Source: a virus. From it: a stretch of 37,134 bases of DNA. The notes beneath the pieces are model-generated. The model was given only the letters and a program-made list of their open reading frames with translations, made no database searches and was not told the origin of the DNA. Both the position numbers and the translations under genes were made by a program. The stretch spans positions 1 through 37,134 of the IMG/VR virus record IMGVR_UViG_3300018080_008170; one strand, written 5' to 3'. The stretch's first letter is position 1. Each line of letters opens with the position of its first letter. Positions 1-7,580 of this stretch are shown piece by piece.

Positions 1-495
1 ATTGTTTACAGTCATTGCGATACAGGAGGTTCTCATGTTTATTATGTCCTTAATGAAGGTGAGGGTAAAGAATGGAAGCCGGTGATGCTTCCTGATCCGC
101 CTGTAAGAAATGGTGATGTGGAAGGTACAGGGTCATTTCATTCACTGGGCATAGCTGATTTCAACATGGATGGTCTGCCCGATATTTTTGCAGGAGAGCA
201 GGAAGATCCTGATGTATATATGGAGAGTGACGGTAAGGTGGCAATGAAACCGAGGGGGTTAAAGGAAAGAGGTGTGATATGGTATAACGAAAGTAAAAAC
301 GCCATGGTTTCAAAGCCTGTTTTTAAGCCATACATCATTCATATTGACAATCCCGGCTGGCATGATGCAGTTCTGTATGATATTGACAATGATGGTGATG
401 TTGATATCATAACCAAGATATGGAATGCCGACGGACCTGTATATCATCTCGATTACTGGAGGAATGAGCTGATCACTACTACAAGTGTTAAATAA
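1..495 (+). CDS. FG-GAP/VCBS-repeat protein, C-terminal part (host gene, 5' truncated)
   Basis: The frame is open from base 1, so only the last ~164 codons are present. Two calcium-binding FG-GAP/VCBS loops are visible: DFNMDGLPD and, about 75 residues later, DIDNDGDVD. Such loops occur in beta-propeller blades of secreted or surface proteins, and Bacteroidota carry many of them. The protein ends at a TAA 124 bp before the tRNA gene and on the same strand. It belongs to the chromosome left of the prophage and has no visible role in it. Its specific function cannot be told from the C-terminus. Confidence 0.75.
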   Translation: MVYSHCDTGGSHVYYVLNEGEGKEWKPVMLPDPPVRNGDVEGTGSFHSLGIADFNMDGLPDIFAGEQEDPDVYMESDGKVAMKPRGLKERGVIWYNESKNAMVSKPVFKPYIIHIDNPGWHDAVLYDIDNDGDVDIITKIWNADGPVYHLDYWRNELITTTSVK

Positions 496-541
496 ATCCT
501 GTTTTATTTTTCGATATTTCGTGTAATTAGAAAATAAGTAA

Positions 542-579
542 TATTTTTGCGCTGCCGAAAACCTATGCTGATACTTTGG
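542..579 (+). promoter_or_regulatory. Candidate tRNA-Pro promoter
   Basis: A perfect Bacteroidota -7 box (TATTTTTG, TAnnTTTG) lies at 542-549, and a near match (TACTTTGG) at 572-579 lies 22 nt after TTTTTG. Either could start the tRNA precursor 40-70 nt upstream of the mature 5' end. Neither has a convincing -33 partner at the preferred distance, so this is weak. The leader between it and the tRNA contains an imperfect GTCCTCC/GGAGGAC hairpin around 588-619. Confidence 0.3.
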
Positions 580-619
580 CAAATAAGGTCCTCCTTCGCC
601 AAGGCTTCGGAGGAGGGAC

Positions 620-694
620 CGGGGTATAGCGCAGTCCGGTTAGCGCACCTGCTTTGGGAGCAGGGGGTCGCAGGTTCGAATCCTGCTACCCCGA
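620..694 (+). tRNA. tRNA-Pro (anticodon UGG)
   Basis: A 75-nt cloverleaf can be drawn. The acceptor stem is CGGGGTA/TACCCCG with discriminator A694. The D arm is GCGC/GCGC, the anticodon stem CCTGC/GCAGG around loop TTTGGGA (anticodon TGG), and the T arm GCAGG-TTCGAAT-CCTGC. The 3' CCA is not encoded. The gene is intact, but everything from the anticodon stem onward (650 on) is the prophage-borne copy of the attachment core. The host's original 3' part now lies at attR. Confidence 0.96.
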
Positions 695-698
695 CAAA
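650..698 (+). other. attL core (tRNA-Pro 3' half)
   Basis: These 49 bp match 36131-36179 exactly. The identity starts at the T preceding GCTTTGGGAG in the anticodon arm and ends three bases past the discriminator plus C. The bases just outside differ (C649 against G36130, C699 against A36180), which fixes the limits. Integration into the 3' half of a tRNA while restoring the gene is typical of tyrosine-integrase phages. The strand-exchange point within the core cannot be placed. Confidence 0.93.
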
Positions 699-702
699 CT
701 GT

Positions 703-745
703 AAGGAGCCTGTAATTCACATATTTACAGGCTCCTTTCTTTTAT
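703..745 (+). terminator. Phage-borne terminator for the restored tRNA gene
   Basis: A 13-bp perfect stem (703-715 with 725-737, AAGGAGCCTGTAA paired with TTACAGGCTCCTT) encloses a 9-nt loop and is followed by a T-rich tail. It lies 8 bp after the tRNA on the phage side of attL. The host's own tRNA terminator is stranded beyond attR at 36190-36217, so the phage supplies a replacement. Confidence 0.8.
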
Positions 746-801
746 TATATCTTAATCAAGATAAAAAATATTTGCTCGTTTTTATTCTTTTTTCTACCTT
801 T

Positions 802-821
802 TGCACTCCATATGCACTCCA
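802..821 (+). repeat. Left arm-type site, twin TGCACTCCA direct repeat
   Basis: Two copies of TGCACTCCA separated by TA (period 11 bp, one helical turn) form a 20-bp block. It is repeated exactly, in the same orientation, at 36050-36069 near attR. Both blocks lie inside the prophage, 103 bp and 61 bp from the cores. This fits the arm-binding sites of a tyrosine integrase or its excision factor in the reconstructed attP. The protein that binds is inferred. Confidence 0.7.
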
Positions 822-835
822 AAATTAATTAGTCA

Positions 836-2047
836 ATGCCTTCAATAAAACCAGTTATTAAAAAGAATGTTATCAACTCCGATAACAAAGCTAATATAAA
901 AATCAGGATCTCGCATAACAGAAAGGTACGTTATTTTAAAACTCCCTGGTATATTGAACCGAAATATATAGGGTCCGATGGCCTGATTAAAACATCTTAT
1001 CCAGGTCATATATCACTTAATGGATCCCTGATGAGACAGGTACATGAATATAATAACATAATTGCCTCAATCGGACCCGACATTATATATATGGATATAA
1101 ATACCCTGGTCAATAAGCTCAGGGTACAGACTACCCACGGATCCTCTTTCAGCTCATACATGAAACACAGAATTAAAGAACTTGAAAAGGAGGGCCGGTT
1201 CAGCTATGCAGAGAGTTATGGCGGAACATTGAAACATTTGACGAATTATACCCACAGGGAAGAAATTCGGTTCAATGAAATAACTGTCAGTTTTCTTAAG
1301 GATTTTGAGAGGTATTTAAGGCATGATCTCTCACTAAGGATTAACAGTACTCGTATTTACCTGAATAATATCAGAGCTGTTTTCTATCATGCCCTGGATG
1401 CCGAAATAATTAAGGTTGCTGTTTCTCCATTCCGTAAGTTTAAAATCAGTCAGGAGAAAACACGACCAAGACCAGTCAATTTAACTGACCTCAGAAGAAT
1501 GCTGCAGGCCCAACCATATCTTACCGGGGCCGAACAGAGAGCTATTGACATCTTCTTCCTGATTTTTTACCTTGGAGGAATTAACCTGAAGGATTTGTTA
1601 TACCTTAAAAAGGGAGATCTCTATAAAGGGCGCATCATTTATAAAAGATTCAAAACCGGCCGTGAATATTCTGTTAAAGTATTCCCGGAAGCAATGGAGA
1701 TCTTCGAAAGATATCCTGGTAAAAAGTATTTACTCTCATTCATAGAGGAGAAGATGGCTATTACACCTTCATCCAGGAAGGGTTATGAACATAAGGATCT
1801 GCTGAGAAACACAAATAAATTCCTAAAAATAGCCGGTAAAGATTGTGGAATCGAGCTACCGATCACAACCTATGTGGCAAGATATAGTTTTGCAACGATA
1901 GCATCTAAGATCGGGATCCCGAAAGATATCATTGCACAGATACTGGGTCACGGACTGAATACCATGACAGATCTTTATATCGATTTCGATCAGGAGAAAG
2001 TTGATGAGGCAATACAGACAGTAATAAACTTACTGAAAAAATTTTAA
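836..2047 (+). CDS. Phage integrase, tyrosine recombinase (Bacteroidetes type)
   Basis: This 403-aa protein sits just inside attL and most likely catalyses integration into and excision from tRNA-Pro. It has an N-terminal arm-binding-like region (about 1-100), a SAM-like core-binding region (about 105-205) and a C-terminal catalytic domain. In the catalytic domain I see VAR-Y (R349), LGH (H372) and the nucleophile context DLYIDFD (Y381). The first catalytic Arg, normally in an RGM-like motif, is replaced by GGIN at 247-250. Some Bacteroidetes integrases seem to share this variation, but the exchange is odd for an enzyme expected to be active. The 3' end overlaps the convergent small gene at 2030-2206 by 18 bp. 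Confidence 0.93.
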   Translation: MPSIKPVIKKNVINSDNKANIKIRISHNRKVRYFKTPWYIEPKYIGSDGLIKTSYPGHISLNGSLMRQVHEYNNIIASIGPDIIYMDINTLVNKLRVQTTHGSSFSSYMKHRIKELEKEGRFSYAESYGGTLKHLTNYTHREEIRFNEITVSFLKDFERYLRHDLSLRINSTRIYLNNIRAVFYHALDAEIIKVAVSPFRKFKISQEKTRPRPVNLTDLRRMLQAQPYLTGAEQRAIDIFFLIFYLGGINLKDLLYLKKGDLYKGRIIYKRFKTGREYSVKVFPEAMEIFERYPGKKYLLSFIEEKMAITPSSRKGYEHKDLLRNTNKFLKIAGKDCGIELPITTYVARYSFATIASKIGIPKDIIAQILGHGLNTMTDLYIDFDQEKVDEAIQTVINLLKKF

Positions 2048-2206
2048 TCCAGATTTTGCCAAAAAAATAATTGCTCCAATTATTATAATAATAACAAAGA
2101 TTACAAATCCTGTTTTGCAACCACTTCTTTTACCTGAGGACGGATAACGAGGCATACCTTGTAATTTCTGATATTGAGCCTCATCTTGGATGTCATCTAA
2201 ATTCAT
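2030..2206 (-). CDS. Small single-pass membrane protein
   Basis: This is a 58-aa ORF whose ATG lies 13 bp downstream of the DUF262-HNH stop, so it is probably the third gene of that operon. A longer reading of the same frame begins inside the HNH gene and looks like shadow sequence. Residues about 35-55 form one strongly hydrophobic helix (GFVIFVIIIIIGAIIFLA) after a basic, Cys-containing stretch, with a short charged end. It converges on and overlaps the integrase 3' end. No family is recognised. A membrane effector or accessory factor of the neighbouring nuclease is possible but speculative. Confidence 0.5.
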   Translation of the reverse strand: MNLDDIQDEAQYQKLQGMPRYPSSGKRSGCKTGFVIFVIIIIIGAIIFLAKSGLKFFQ

Positions 2207-2219
2207 TTCATTTAATTTT

Positions 2220-3383
2220 TTAACGATTTCCTTTGGCACGATTGTGCGTCTTACACAACATCTGACAGTTCTTGGCCTCTGTCGTGCCACCCTTGCTCCA
2301 TGCTGTTACATGATCAGCATCCATTTCATTTAATTTCCAAATCTTGCTCTTATTGGCATCATGTCCAATTGCACAAAGTGGACAATTTGATTCTCCTTTA
2401 TTTTCAACTTTAGCAGTTTGTGCTTTATAAACAGCTATCTTGGTTGCCTCATCAAAAACTCGTATATCAAGTAATTTCGTGTCGATTGAACCACCAAGGA
2501 TGTACTCAAAGATACCCTTGAGGTCTTTGACATATGGATCATCGTAGAGCTTTTGTACTTCGGCTGATACCTTTTTAGGGTTATACGATTTCTTATGATA
2601 CTCTTCATATAATCGTCCCCACTCTCGTCCTCGCATCTCACTCTCTACATCGGTAAAAACACCAGACACCCAGTCAATCACACTGTTAAAATAGATTTTT
2701 AACTCATTAATGTTATTGTCGAATCGGTGACGGCTCAAATAATCGTCAATGTTTCCTTTACTCACCCAGTCCAGTGCCCTCTCTAAAAACTCCTGCCGGT
2801 TGGCACTTCCCTTTATGTATGCACTCCATTTCTGGATGTTGGAGTTTTGACTATTACTAAATTCTTCTTTGCCAAGTGTTACAAATGGCCCAGAATACAC
2901 AGCATTCAATAACTCTTGGTTATTGAGAGGGATTCCAGTAATATTAATCGTACGGTACCACTCTTTTATCTCGCTTTCCGTGCCTTCACATTCGTAAATG
3001 AGAAGTTTCGTTTCCATAATCGTTTCTTGTTTGTCTGTTGCAATACCGCTAAAATACTGCTCCATACAGTTTTCATCTTTGATGGCAAATTTGTTAGTCA
3101 CAAACCGTCCGATACTTGTGATACGTTGTTGTCCGTCTAAAACCTCTAAATTGTCGTCGCATACTTTGTTGAAGTATATCAAACCAATTGGGTAGCCCTT
3201 GAGGATGGATTCCATTACGGCCACATCTTTTTTGCCATCGGCATAGATATAGTTACGCTGGTACTCCGGTTGGATTGTCAGTTTACCAGACAGACCAAAC
3301 AATCCCTTGCCTTCAAGTTCGTTATAGACAAAACCTTCACAAATATCTTTAACGGTGATGTCGGTTTTTAAGGTTGTTTTCAT
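2220..3383 (-). CDS. DUF262-HNH nuclease
   Basis: This 387-aa protein has an N-terminal DUF262 (ParB/GmrS-like) domain with PEYQRNY at 39-45 and LDGQQRIT at 82-89, the usual DUF262 signatures. A C-terminal HNH nuclease follows, with CPLC at 334-337, the DH of DADH at 357-358, N372 and H380. DUF262 proteins with nuclease domains, such as GmrSD and SspE, act in NTP-dependent restriction or modification-sensing defence. The gene starts 5 bp after the methyltransferase stop and is surely co-transcribed with it. That makes it the likely restriction partner. The target and the effect of methylation on it are unknown. Confidence 0.8.
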   Translation of the reverse strand: MKTTLKTDITVKDICEGFVYNELEGKGLFGLSGKLTIQPEYQRNYIYADGKKDVAVMESILKGYPIGLIYFNKVCDDNLEVLDGQQRITSIGRFVTNKFAIKDENCMEQYFSGIATDKQETIMETKLLIYECEGTESEIKEWYRTINITGIPLNNQELLNAVYSGPFVTLGKEEFSNSQNSNIQKWSAYIKGSANRQEFLERALDWVSKGNIDDYLSRHRFDNNINELKIYFNSVIDWVSGVFTDVESEMRGREWGRLYEEYHKKSYNPKKVSAEVQKLYDDPYVKDLKGIFEYILGGSIDTKLLDIRVFDEATKIAVYKAQTAKVENKGESNCPLCAIGHDANKSKIWKLNEMDADHVTAWSKGGTTEAKNCQMLCKTHNRAKGNR

Positions 3384-3388
3384 ATCGT

Positions 3389-4561
3389 TTAATTCAGACG
3401 TTTAATAAAAATACGTTTGTATACCGCTCTGACGGGATATCCTACGTCAAAATATGTTCCAGAGCCAAAATGACTTTCTCTAATTACACAACCCATTGTT
3501 CCTGTGTTTGATTTCATTCTTTTTCCATCTACAACCTTTACTTTGTGAGAATATTTCTTTTTAGGTGGTGTTCCTTCATACGCATCACTTCCTGTAATCT
3601 CAAACTGATCTGGACTGTATTTATCGAGAAAACTAATTGGCACCCCCATCACTCCTTCATAATCAATCGGAATGGCATCAGTGAATGGTACTTCGATGGC
3701 GTCATAATTGTCGTAATGATCGTAAGATTCGTTGCCTTTAACCTCCTTGTGTTTACTGAATTTCAAATTATCTTGCATCGTCATCAACGGCAACATTTCG
3801 TGGCGCCGACCATGGTCAATATTTGTAAACCAACGAACACCTTTAATACGTAAAAACTTCTGGCCCTTTTCATCAATTCTCCAACCTGCTGCCTTTATTG
3901 GATATTCATCAGGTACTCGGAATTCGCGATCACCACTCTTAATACTCGGTCCAAGCCACATTTTATTTTCCTTAATCAGCGGAAAAACTTCTTTGTAGGT
4001 AATGGCGTTCATATTACCAATAATCACAAACTGCTTGTTGGCTTCCATAATCCATGCCAAGAACTCACGGAATAAAGAGAAAGGAGGGTTGGTAATGATT
4101 ATATCAGCTTCATCGCGAAGTTCTTTAATCTCATTACTTAAAAAGTCACCATCACCTGCTAAGTAATACCACTCTAAGTCATTTACATCTATCTTGCCAT
4201 CACCAGTCATATCGTGCGCCAGGGTAAAAATTTTGCCGTTTTTTGTAGTTTTATTTTTATCGTATTGTGGATTGTTTGTTTCAAAAAGAGTTGGCTGGTA
4301 AGCGATTTTGTATTTTTTGCTATCTGATGCGTAACTGGTACTGATGAGCTTCTTTAGACTATACCGATCAAAATTTTGGGCAAAAAACTTGGTGAAGTTA
4401 CTCCACTCTGGATCATCACAAGGCAATAGCACTGTCTTGCCCCGAAATACATCAGGGTTGTATTCCAAGTATGAAGCTATTTCTTTTTCGATATCGTGGT
4501 ACTGTGTGAAAAACTCGTCCATTTTTGCCAATTTGGCATTTGTGAGATCTCTGTTTGCCAT
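3389..4561 (-). CDS. EcoRI-type adenine-specific DNA methyltransferase
   Basis: This 390-aa protein resembles the EcoRI methylase family (PF13651). It has the [15 protein letters not shown] region at 42-56 and the adenine-methyltransferase motif NPPF at 158-161, followed by [16 protein letters not shown] calcium-loop-like stretch ([13 protein letters not shown], 117-129) sits in the middle, as in other members I recall. It is the first gene of a leftward operon with the DUF262-HNH gene and starts about 80 nt downstream of promoter copy 1. It probably methylates adenine in a short DNA site, either to protect phage and lysogen or to license the partner nuclease. No EcoRI-like endonuclease gene is present. 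Confidence 0.85.
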   Translation of the reverse strand: MANRDLTNAKLAKMDEFFTQYHDIEKEIASYLEYNPDVFRGKTVLLPCDDPEWSNFTKFFAQNFDRYSLKKLISTSYASDSKKYKIAYQPTLFETNNPQYDKNKTTKNGKIFTLAHDMTGDGKIDVNDLEWYYLAGDGDFLSNEIKELRDEADIIITNPPFSLFREFLAWIMEANKQFVIIGNMNAITYKEVFPLIKENKMWLGPSIKSGDREFRVPDEYPIKAAGWRIDEKGQKFLRIKGVRWFTNIDHGRRHEMLPLMTMQDNLKFSKHKEVKGNESYDHYDNYDAIEVPFTDAIPIDYEGVMGVPISFLDKYSPDQFEITGSDAYEGTPPKKKYSHKVKVVDGKRMKSNTGTMGCVIRESHFGSGTYFDVGYPVRAVYKRIFIKRLN

Positions 4562-4601
4562 ATTTTTTATTGCTTAATTCATGTCCTTTTTGCTTGCCGC
4601 C

Positions 4602-4723
4602 AACTTGTTTATATAGTCACCATTATTAATTCTTACAGACATATCAAATTTAAACAAGAGAATAATCTCATGCAAATTTTTATCGATCTTTCCCGGATCT
4701 GTTTATATAACTTAACAGCCTTA
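4602..4723 (-). promoter_or_regulatory. Repeated promoter element, copy 1 (methyltransferase operon)
   Basis: Read leftward, a -33 TTTG (4673-4676) and a perfect -7 TAAATTTG (4645-4652) are separated by 20 nt. Conserved flanks are CATGAG after the -33 box, ATATGTCTGTAA after the -7 box, and a 5' leader ending GTGACTATATAAACAA. The conserved part stops at AAC 4602-4604 (GTT on the transcribed strand), where operon-specific sequence begins. Upstream of the -33 box, the 28 bp at 4696-4723 are identical to 8796-8823 in copy 5. Confidence 0.8.
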
Positions 4724-4753
4724 TATTCAATTGAAGGATGAAAATATAACTAT

Positions 4754-4830
4754 AAAAAACCCGCCGGTTTCCCGGCGGGCTCGCTGCATTTTCCCCGTGC
4801 TTCAGGGTGGGAAGCGAAAGCTTCCCTAGA
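4754..4830 (-). ncRNA. Structured 3' element / terminator, copy A
   Basis: Read leftward, a stem GGGAAGC-TTTC-GCTTCCC (4809-4826) is followed by a conserved linker. A GC-rich hairpin CCCGCCGG-GAAA-CCGGCGGG (4760-4779) then ends in six T (4754-4759), a textbook intrinsic terminator. The 63 bp 4754-4816 are identical to 7581-7643. It starts 20 bp after the stop codon of the 4851-5225 gene, so here it is that gene's 3' UTR, possibly processed into a small RNA. The linker is too conserved for a plain terminator. Confidence 0.65.
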
Positions 4831-4850
4831 GTTATGTTTAATTCTCTAAG

Positions 4851-5225
4851 TTAAAATTTTATTCTTACACCTCCCGGATAAACACCCAGAGAAGCTTTTT
4901 TGAGCCATTTGTCCGAATCAAAAAACACAATTATCGAAGCAGTACCGGAAATTGCCGATGCTATAAACATATATTTAGCTAATTCGGAACTGTAATCTGT
5001 TGTAGCGACACCGATTCCTGAAAACAAAGCTGCCGTTCCGGCGAAAGTCCATGCAATCTGCCTTTCTTTATGATATTTGCCAATATTATAACGCAAGGCA
5101 GATATTTCTGAGCTATATGACAAAGTGTCTCTCCTTTGGCTTTTTGGAGAGAAATACAAATCGTCTTGTGCAGAAATGCTGCACGTTGTCAGAAAAAGTA
5201 CAAGTAAACCGATTATTATTCTCAT
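4851..5225 (-). CDS. Small secreted or membrane protein with signal peptide
   Basis: This 124-aa protein has a clear N-terminal signal (MRIIIGLLVLFLTTCSISA, cleavage near SA-QDD). A short polar region follows, then two hydrophobic stretches (about 58-74 WTFAGTAALFSGIGVAT and about 85-101 YMFIASAISGTASIIVF). The end is a beta-strand-like GVYPGGVRIKF. The layout resembles small Bacteroidota envelope proteins, but I recognise no family. It has its own copy of the island promoter (copy 2) and the structured RNA element A just after its stop. In a defence island, an envelope protein could alter receptor access or DNA entry; that is inference only. Confidence 0.65.
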   Translation of the reverse strand: MRIIIGLLVLFLTTCSISAQDDLYFSPKSQRRDTLSYSSEISALRYNIGKYHKERQIAWTFAGTAALFSGIGVATTDYSSELAKYMFIASAISGTASIIVFFDSDKWLKKASLGVYPGGVRIKF

Positions 5226-5249
5226 CTTATCAGGGTATTAAATTAATAT

Positions 5250-5320
5250 GCATTTACAGACACATCAAATTTAAGCAAGAGAATTTTCTCATGCAATTTT
5301 TTTTCGATTAACAGTACAAT
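5250..5320 (-). promoter_or_regulatory. Repeated promoter element, copy 2 (secreted protein)
   Basis: Read leftward, TTGC (-33, TTG at 5294-5296) and TAAATTTG (-7, 5266-5273) have a 20-nt spacer and the shared flanks CATGAGA and ATGTCTGTAA. Unlike copies 1, 3, 4 and 5, the conserved 5' leader is cut short. It lacks TATATAAnnnnGTT and diverges soon after TGTAAATGCATATTAAT. The ATG of the secreted protein follows about 40 nt after the -7 box. Upstream, TTAACAGTACAATA (5309-5322) recurs upstream of copy 6. Confidence 0.78.
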
Positions 5321-5394
5321 ACTAAAATCCTGATTTGTATTTGATTGATGGAAAATTGCAAAAACCGTGACACAGCCTATTAATTATATTGCAT

Positions 5395-5409
5395 GTTATA
5401 TGCTGTTGG
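5395..5409. repeat. Cassette 3' end (R''-like), pairs with 6791-6805
   Basis: GTTATATGCTGTTGG here is complementary in 14 of 15 positions to CCAATAGCATATAAC at 6791-6805, so the two form an inverted repeat flanking the ApeA-like gene. The copy lies just past that gene's stop. On the coding strand it continues AACATGCAATATA, identical over 13 bases to the corresponding position of the attC-like site at 19054-19188. This fits an integron-cassette R'' arm; the rest of the palindrome is not obvious. Confidence 0.55.
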
Positions 5410-5413
5410 TGTA

Positions 5414-6766
5414 TTATTCAAATAATTCATCAGATTCAAAACCAGAAGTAATAGTCTTGCATCGGTTTTCATATTTGCCTTTAAATTTCATATGTTTCAA
5501 TAATATTCTCTCTACATACCAGATTCCTAGATGTAATGCTTCGTATTTTGCATCTTTACTAACTCCCTTAAGTGTTTGCCTTTTCTTCTTACTTGGATGG
5601 ACTATACAGTTCCTTATTCTAACGAATGCTTCTGGACCGTTAAGAATATTAAATTCTTGTGAATATTTAACAAGCCCACATAACTCATTGGGAATATCAG
5701 GTGAGATGTTAAATGTTGCAAGTAAGAAACTAATCTTTGTAGCTGCAGAAAGGTTATCAGCATCATTCGATGTAACATAAGACAATGACTCAGAAATAAT
5801 CCAATGGAAGAGCAATTCAAGGGCTGTTTGAATTAGAATTATTGACCCTTCTACATATGCAGCATTGCTATTTGCTTCAACATACCAGTGTAGAATCGAT
5901 TTTAAGCAATCTACATTGATTCGGTCTTTCCAAAGAATCCTAAAATTCGACCACAATTGTGATATACCTTCTATAGAGTTTTTCGATGGCCAGGTTATCA
6001 CATATTTATAGCTATCAATGATATAAGGTGTATAATCTTTCCATATTATTTCATCATCAATATATCCATGAAGGATTAGTGGAGAAGTTCTTCTTCCGTT
6101 GATGAAATAAAGAAAGCAAGTAAAATTCTCAAGTAGGTCCTGTATTGATTTGATATTTATATTTTTATTATTAATCCTTTCAATAGAACCTGTATATTGA
6201 AGCAAGTAACCACCATTAGTTTTTAAATTAGAAATCTTTTTTAGTTTAAATGAGGTATTATCTAAGATTATCCTATAGTCTTTATCCTCCAATAATAACC
6301 TGCCTTTATAAACCGACTTTTGTCTTCGAATCGGTAGCCCAGACAGTTTTAAAAGATTGGGCACTTCAAATCTTACAATATTTACATCAGTTCTTTGATT
6401 ACCGAGATATATGGGTGGATTAAGAATTCCAGATATAGTATGATTCTGGCCTGATATGTTAATCATCTGGATAAGCCCATTACAACTAAAATTCAGGTTT
6501 TCTGAAACAACTTCTATCTCTAAATCAGAAATGAATTCTTCAAATGAAATTTTATCATTATCTGATGAAAATTCTCCTCGAAACTTAACAGATACACTTG
6601 GAATCCAAGAAAAAATAATTCTACCTGTTACTTTAAACTCCTTTTTTTTCCATTTAACATGGAATTCTCCTTCGTCTAAAAGTAACTCCTTATTTGGAGT
6701 TTTTGAGGTAATGATAGGTGTCATACCTTCTGGAATATCATTAAAACTTTTAATTTCAGCTTCCAT
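5414..6766 (-). CDS. ApeA-like HEPN-domain protein, probable anti-phage effector
   Basis: This 450-aa protein has a beta-rich N-terminal half (to about 250) and an alpha-helical C-terminal domain. The C-terminal domain carries RNCIVH at 385-390, matching the HEPN ribonuclease signature R-(polar)-x3-H, after a helix with IILIQTALELLFHWI. Length, order of domains and the YVE-xxx-ALE-type helix resemble ApeA, a single-gene HEPN defence protein with an ApeA-type N-terminal domain. HEPN effectors usually cleave RNA and cause growth arrest on infection. The gene has its own promoter (copy 3) and is flanked by a 15-bp inverted repeat that defines a cassette. The sensor role of the N-terminal half is inferred. 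Confidence 0.7.
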   Translation of the reverse strand: MEAEIKSFNDIPEGMTPIITSKTPNKELLLDEGEFHVKWKKKEFKVTGRIIFSWIPSVSVKFRGEFSSDNDKISFEEFISDLEIEVVSENLNFSCNGLIQMINISGQNHTISGILNPPIYLGNQRTDVNIVRFEVPNLLKLSGLPIRRQKSVYKGRLLLEDKDYRIILDNTSFKLKKISNLKTNGGYLLQYTGSIERINNKNINIKSIQDLLENFTCFLYFINGRRTSPLILHGYIDDEIIWKDYTPYIIDSYKYVITWPSKNSIEGISQLWSNFRILWKDRINVDCLKSILHWYVEANSNAAYVEGSIILIQTALELLFHWIISESLSYVTSNDADNLSAATKISFLLATFNISPDIPNELCGLVKYSQEFNILNGPEAFVRIRNCIVHPSKKKRQTLKGVSKDAKYEALHLGIWYVERILLKHMKFKGKYENRCKTITSGFESDELFE

Positions 6767-6790
6767 GATTTCTAGTAATAATCCTCTTCA

Positions 6791-6895
6791 CCAATAGCAT
6801 ATAACTCGTTTATATAGTTACCATTATTAACTTTACAGACATATCAAAATTAAACAAGCGGACAATCTCATGCAAGTTTTTTAATTAACACTGCA
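6791..6895 (-). promoter_or_regulatory. Repeated promoter element, copy 3, with ApeA cassette start
   Basis: Read leftward, -33 TTG (6873-6875), a 20-nt spacer and -7 TAATTTTG (6845-6852) are followed by ATATGTCTGTAAAG and the leader GTAACTATATAAACGA. The shared part ends at AAC 6803-6805 (GTT on the coding strand). Cassette-specific sequence TATATGCTATTGG follows and is repeated inverted at 5395-5409. The ATG of the ApeA-like gene lies about 80 nt after the -7 box. Confidence 0.8.
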
Positions 6896-6922
6896 ATACA
6901 AGCAAATAACCTTATTGACCCT

Positions 6923-6939
6923 GTTATAGGCAGGTAATT
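6923..6939. repeat. Possible cassette 3' end (R''-like) of the coiled-coil gene
   Basis: On the coding strand this reads AATTACCTGCCTATAAC. It resembles the inverse of the cassette's own start (AATTACTTGCAAC on the plus strand, 7436-7448), with a 4-nt insertion and one substitution. It overlaps the stop codon. Taken alone it is weak, but it occupies the position predicted from the two better-preserved neighbours. Confidence 0.35.
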
Positions 6940-7447
6940 ATTTTTTTACTTTTTCATCAAAATCACTAATTAATGCTCTCATAAGGTATACTCCATCTTT
7001 ACCTAGTTTTCTATTATTCAGCCCTAAATCTTTTCTCATTTCAACCATTACTCTTGTTAATAACCTGAAGAGTCTTATATCATCTTGTTTTTGTACATTA
7101 TTAACGATTGAGTATAAATATTGAAAATAATTTGAAAAAGCATTAATTACACCTGGTGAAGCATAGATTACATACTTTTTATAGAAATCATAAAGTTTAC
7201 TTATTTGTTTAGATCCTATATCTTCTATTTTTTCATTTTTTTTGACATCCCCTAAAATATCAATGATTAAATCAACAAATTGTTGATAAACTTCTCTTCT
7301 GACTTTCGACACTTCACTGGATAGTTCTTTCTTTTTCTCAATTATATGTTTAAGTAAATAACCTAATCCTCCACCGATTAAGGTTAGAAGAATCGATAAA
7401 AAAGGTATGAATGAAGTAATATCTCTCATAAAAATAATTACTTGCAA
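6938..7447 (-). CDS. Membrane-anchored coiled-coil protein (accessory)
   Basis: This 169-aa protein has one N-terminal transmembrane helix (about 13-33, FIPFLSILLTLIGGGLGYLL). A lysine/glutamate-rich coiled coil (about 35-75) and a helical cytoplasmic remainder follow. A second ATG six codons in (MRDITSF, 7429) is an equally good start. Architecture and size closely match the 19209-19766 product in the second island, though sequence identity by eye is low. It follows the DUF2971 gene in transcription order but has its own promoter (copy 4). Single-TM coiled-coil proteins in phage cargo often act in superinfection exclusion or as defence effectors; no family is recognised. Confidence 0.6.
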   Translation of the reverse strand: MQVIIFMRDITSFIPFLSILLTLIGGGLGYLLKHIIEKKKELSSEVSKVRREVYQQFVDLIIDILGDVKKNEKIEDIGSKQISKLYDFYKKYVIYASPGVINAFSNYFQYLYSIVNNVQKQDDIRLFRLLTRVMVEMRKDLGLNNRKLGKDGVYLMRALISDFDEKVKK

Positions 7448-7530
7448 CTAACTTATAAAGTTACTTTAATTAACTCTTACAGACATATCAAAGTTATGCA
7501 AGTACTTTTTCTCATGCAAATTTATTTTTT
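7436..7530 (-). promoter_or_regulatory. Repeated promoter element, copy 4 (coiled-coil gene)
   Basis: Read leftward, -33 TTTG (7517-7520), a 20-nt spacer and -7 TAACTTTG (7489-7496) come with the shared flanks CATGAGAAA and ATATGTCTGTAAGAG. The leader AGTAACTTTATAAGTTA ends at the same GTT point (AAC 7446-7448) as copies 1, 3 and 5. The gene's ATG follows within 20 nt, so the mRNA leader is about 40 nt. Confidence 0.78.
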
Positions 7531-7580
7531 TAGATCACTAAATGTTAAATAATGGATCGAAAAGAAAAACCAATTGACAC

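Noticed and set aside
547-828. 93-codon ORF across the tRNA and terminator
   Set aside because: It reads straight through the cloverleaf, the attL core and the hairpin; the protein is a translation of tRNA sequence.
2207-2290. Longer form of the small membrane protein
   Set aside because: The extra residues ([15 protein letters not shown]) lie inside the HNH coding region and look out of frame; the ATG at 2206 fits the operon.
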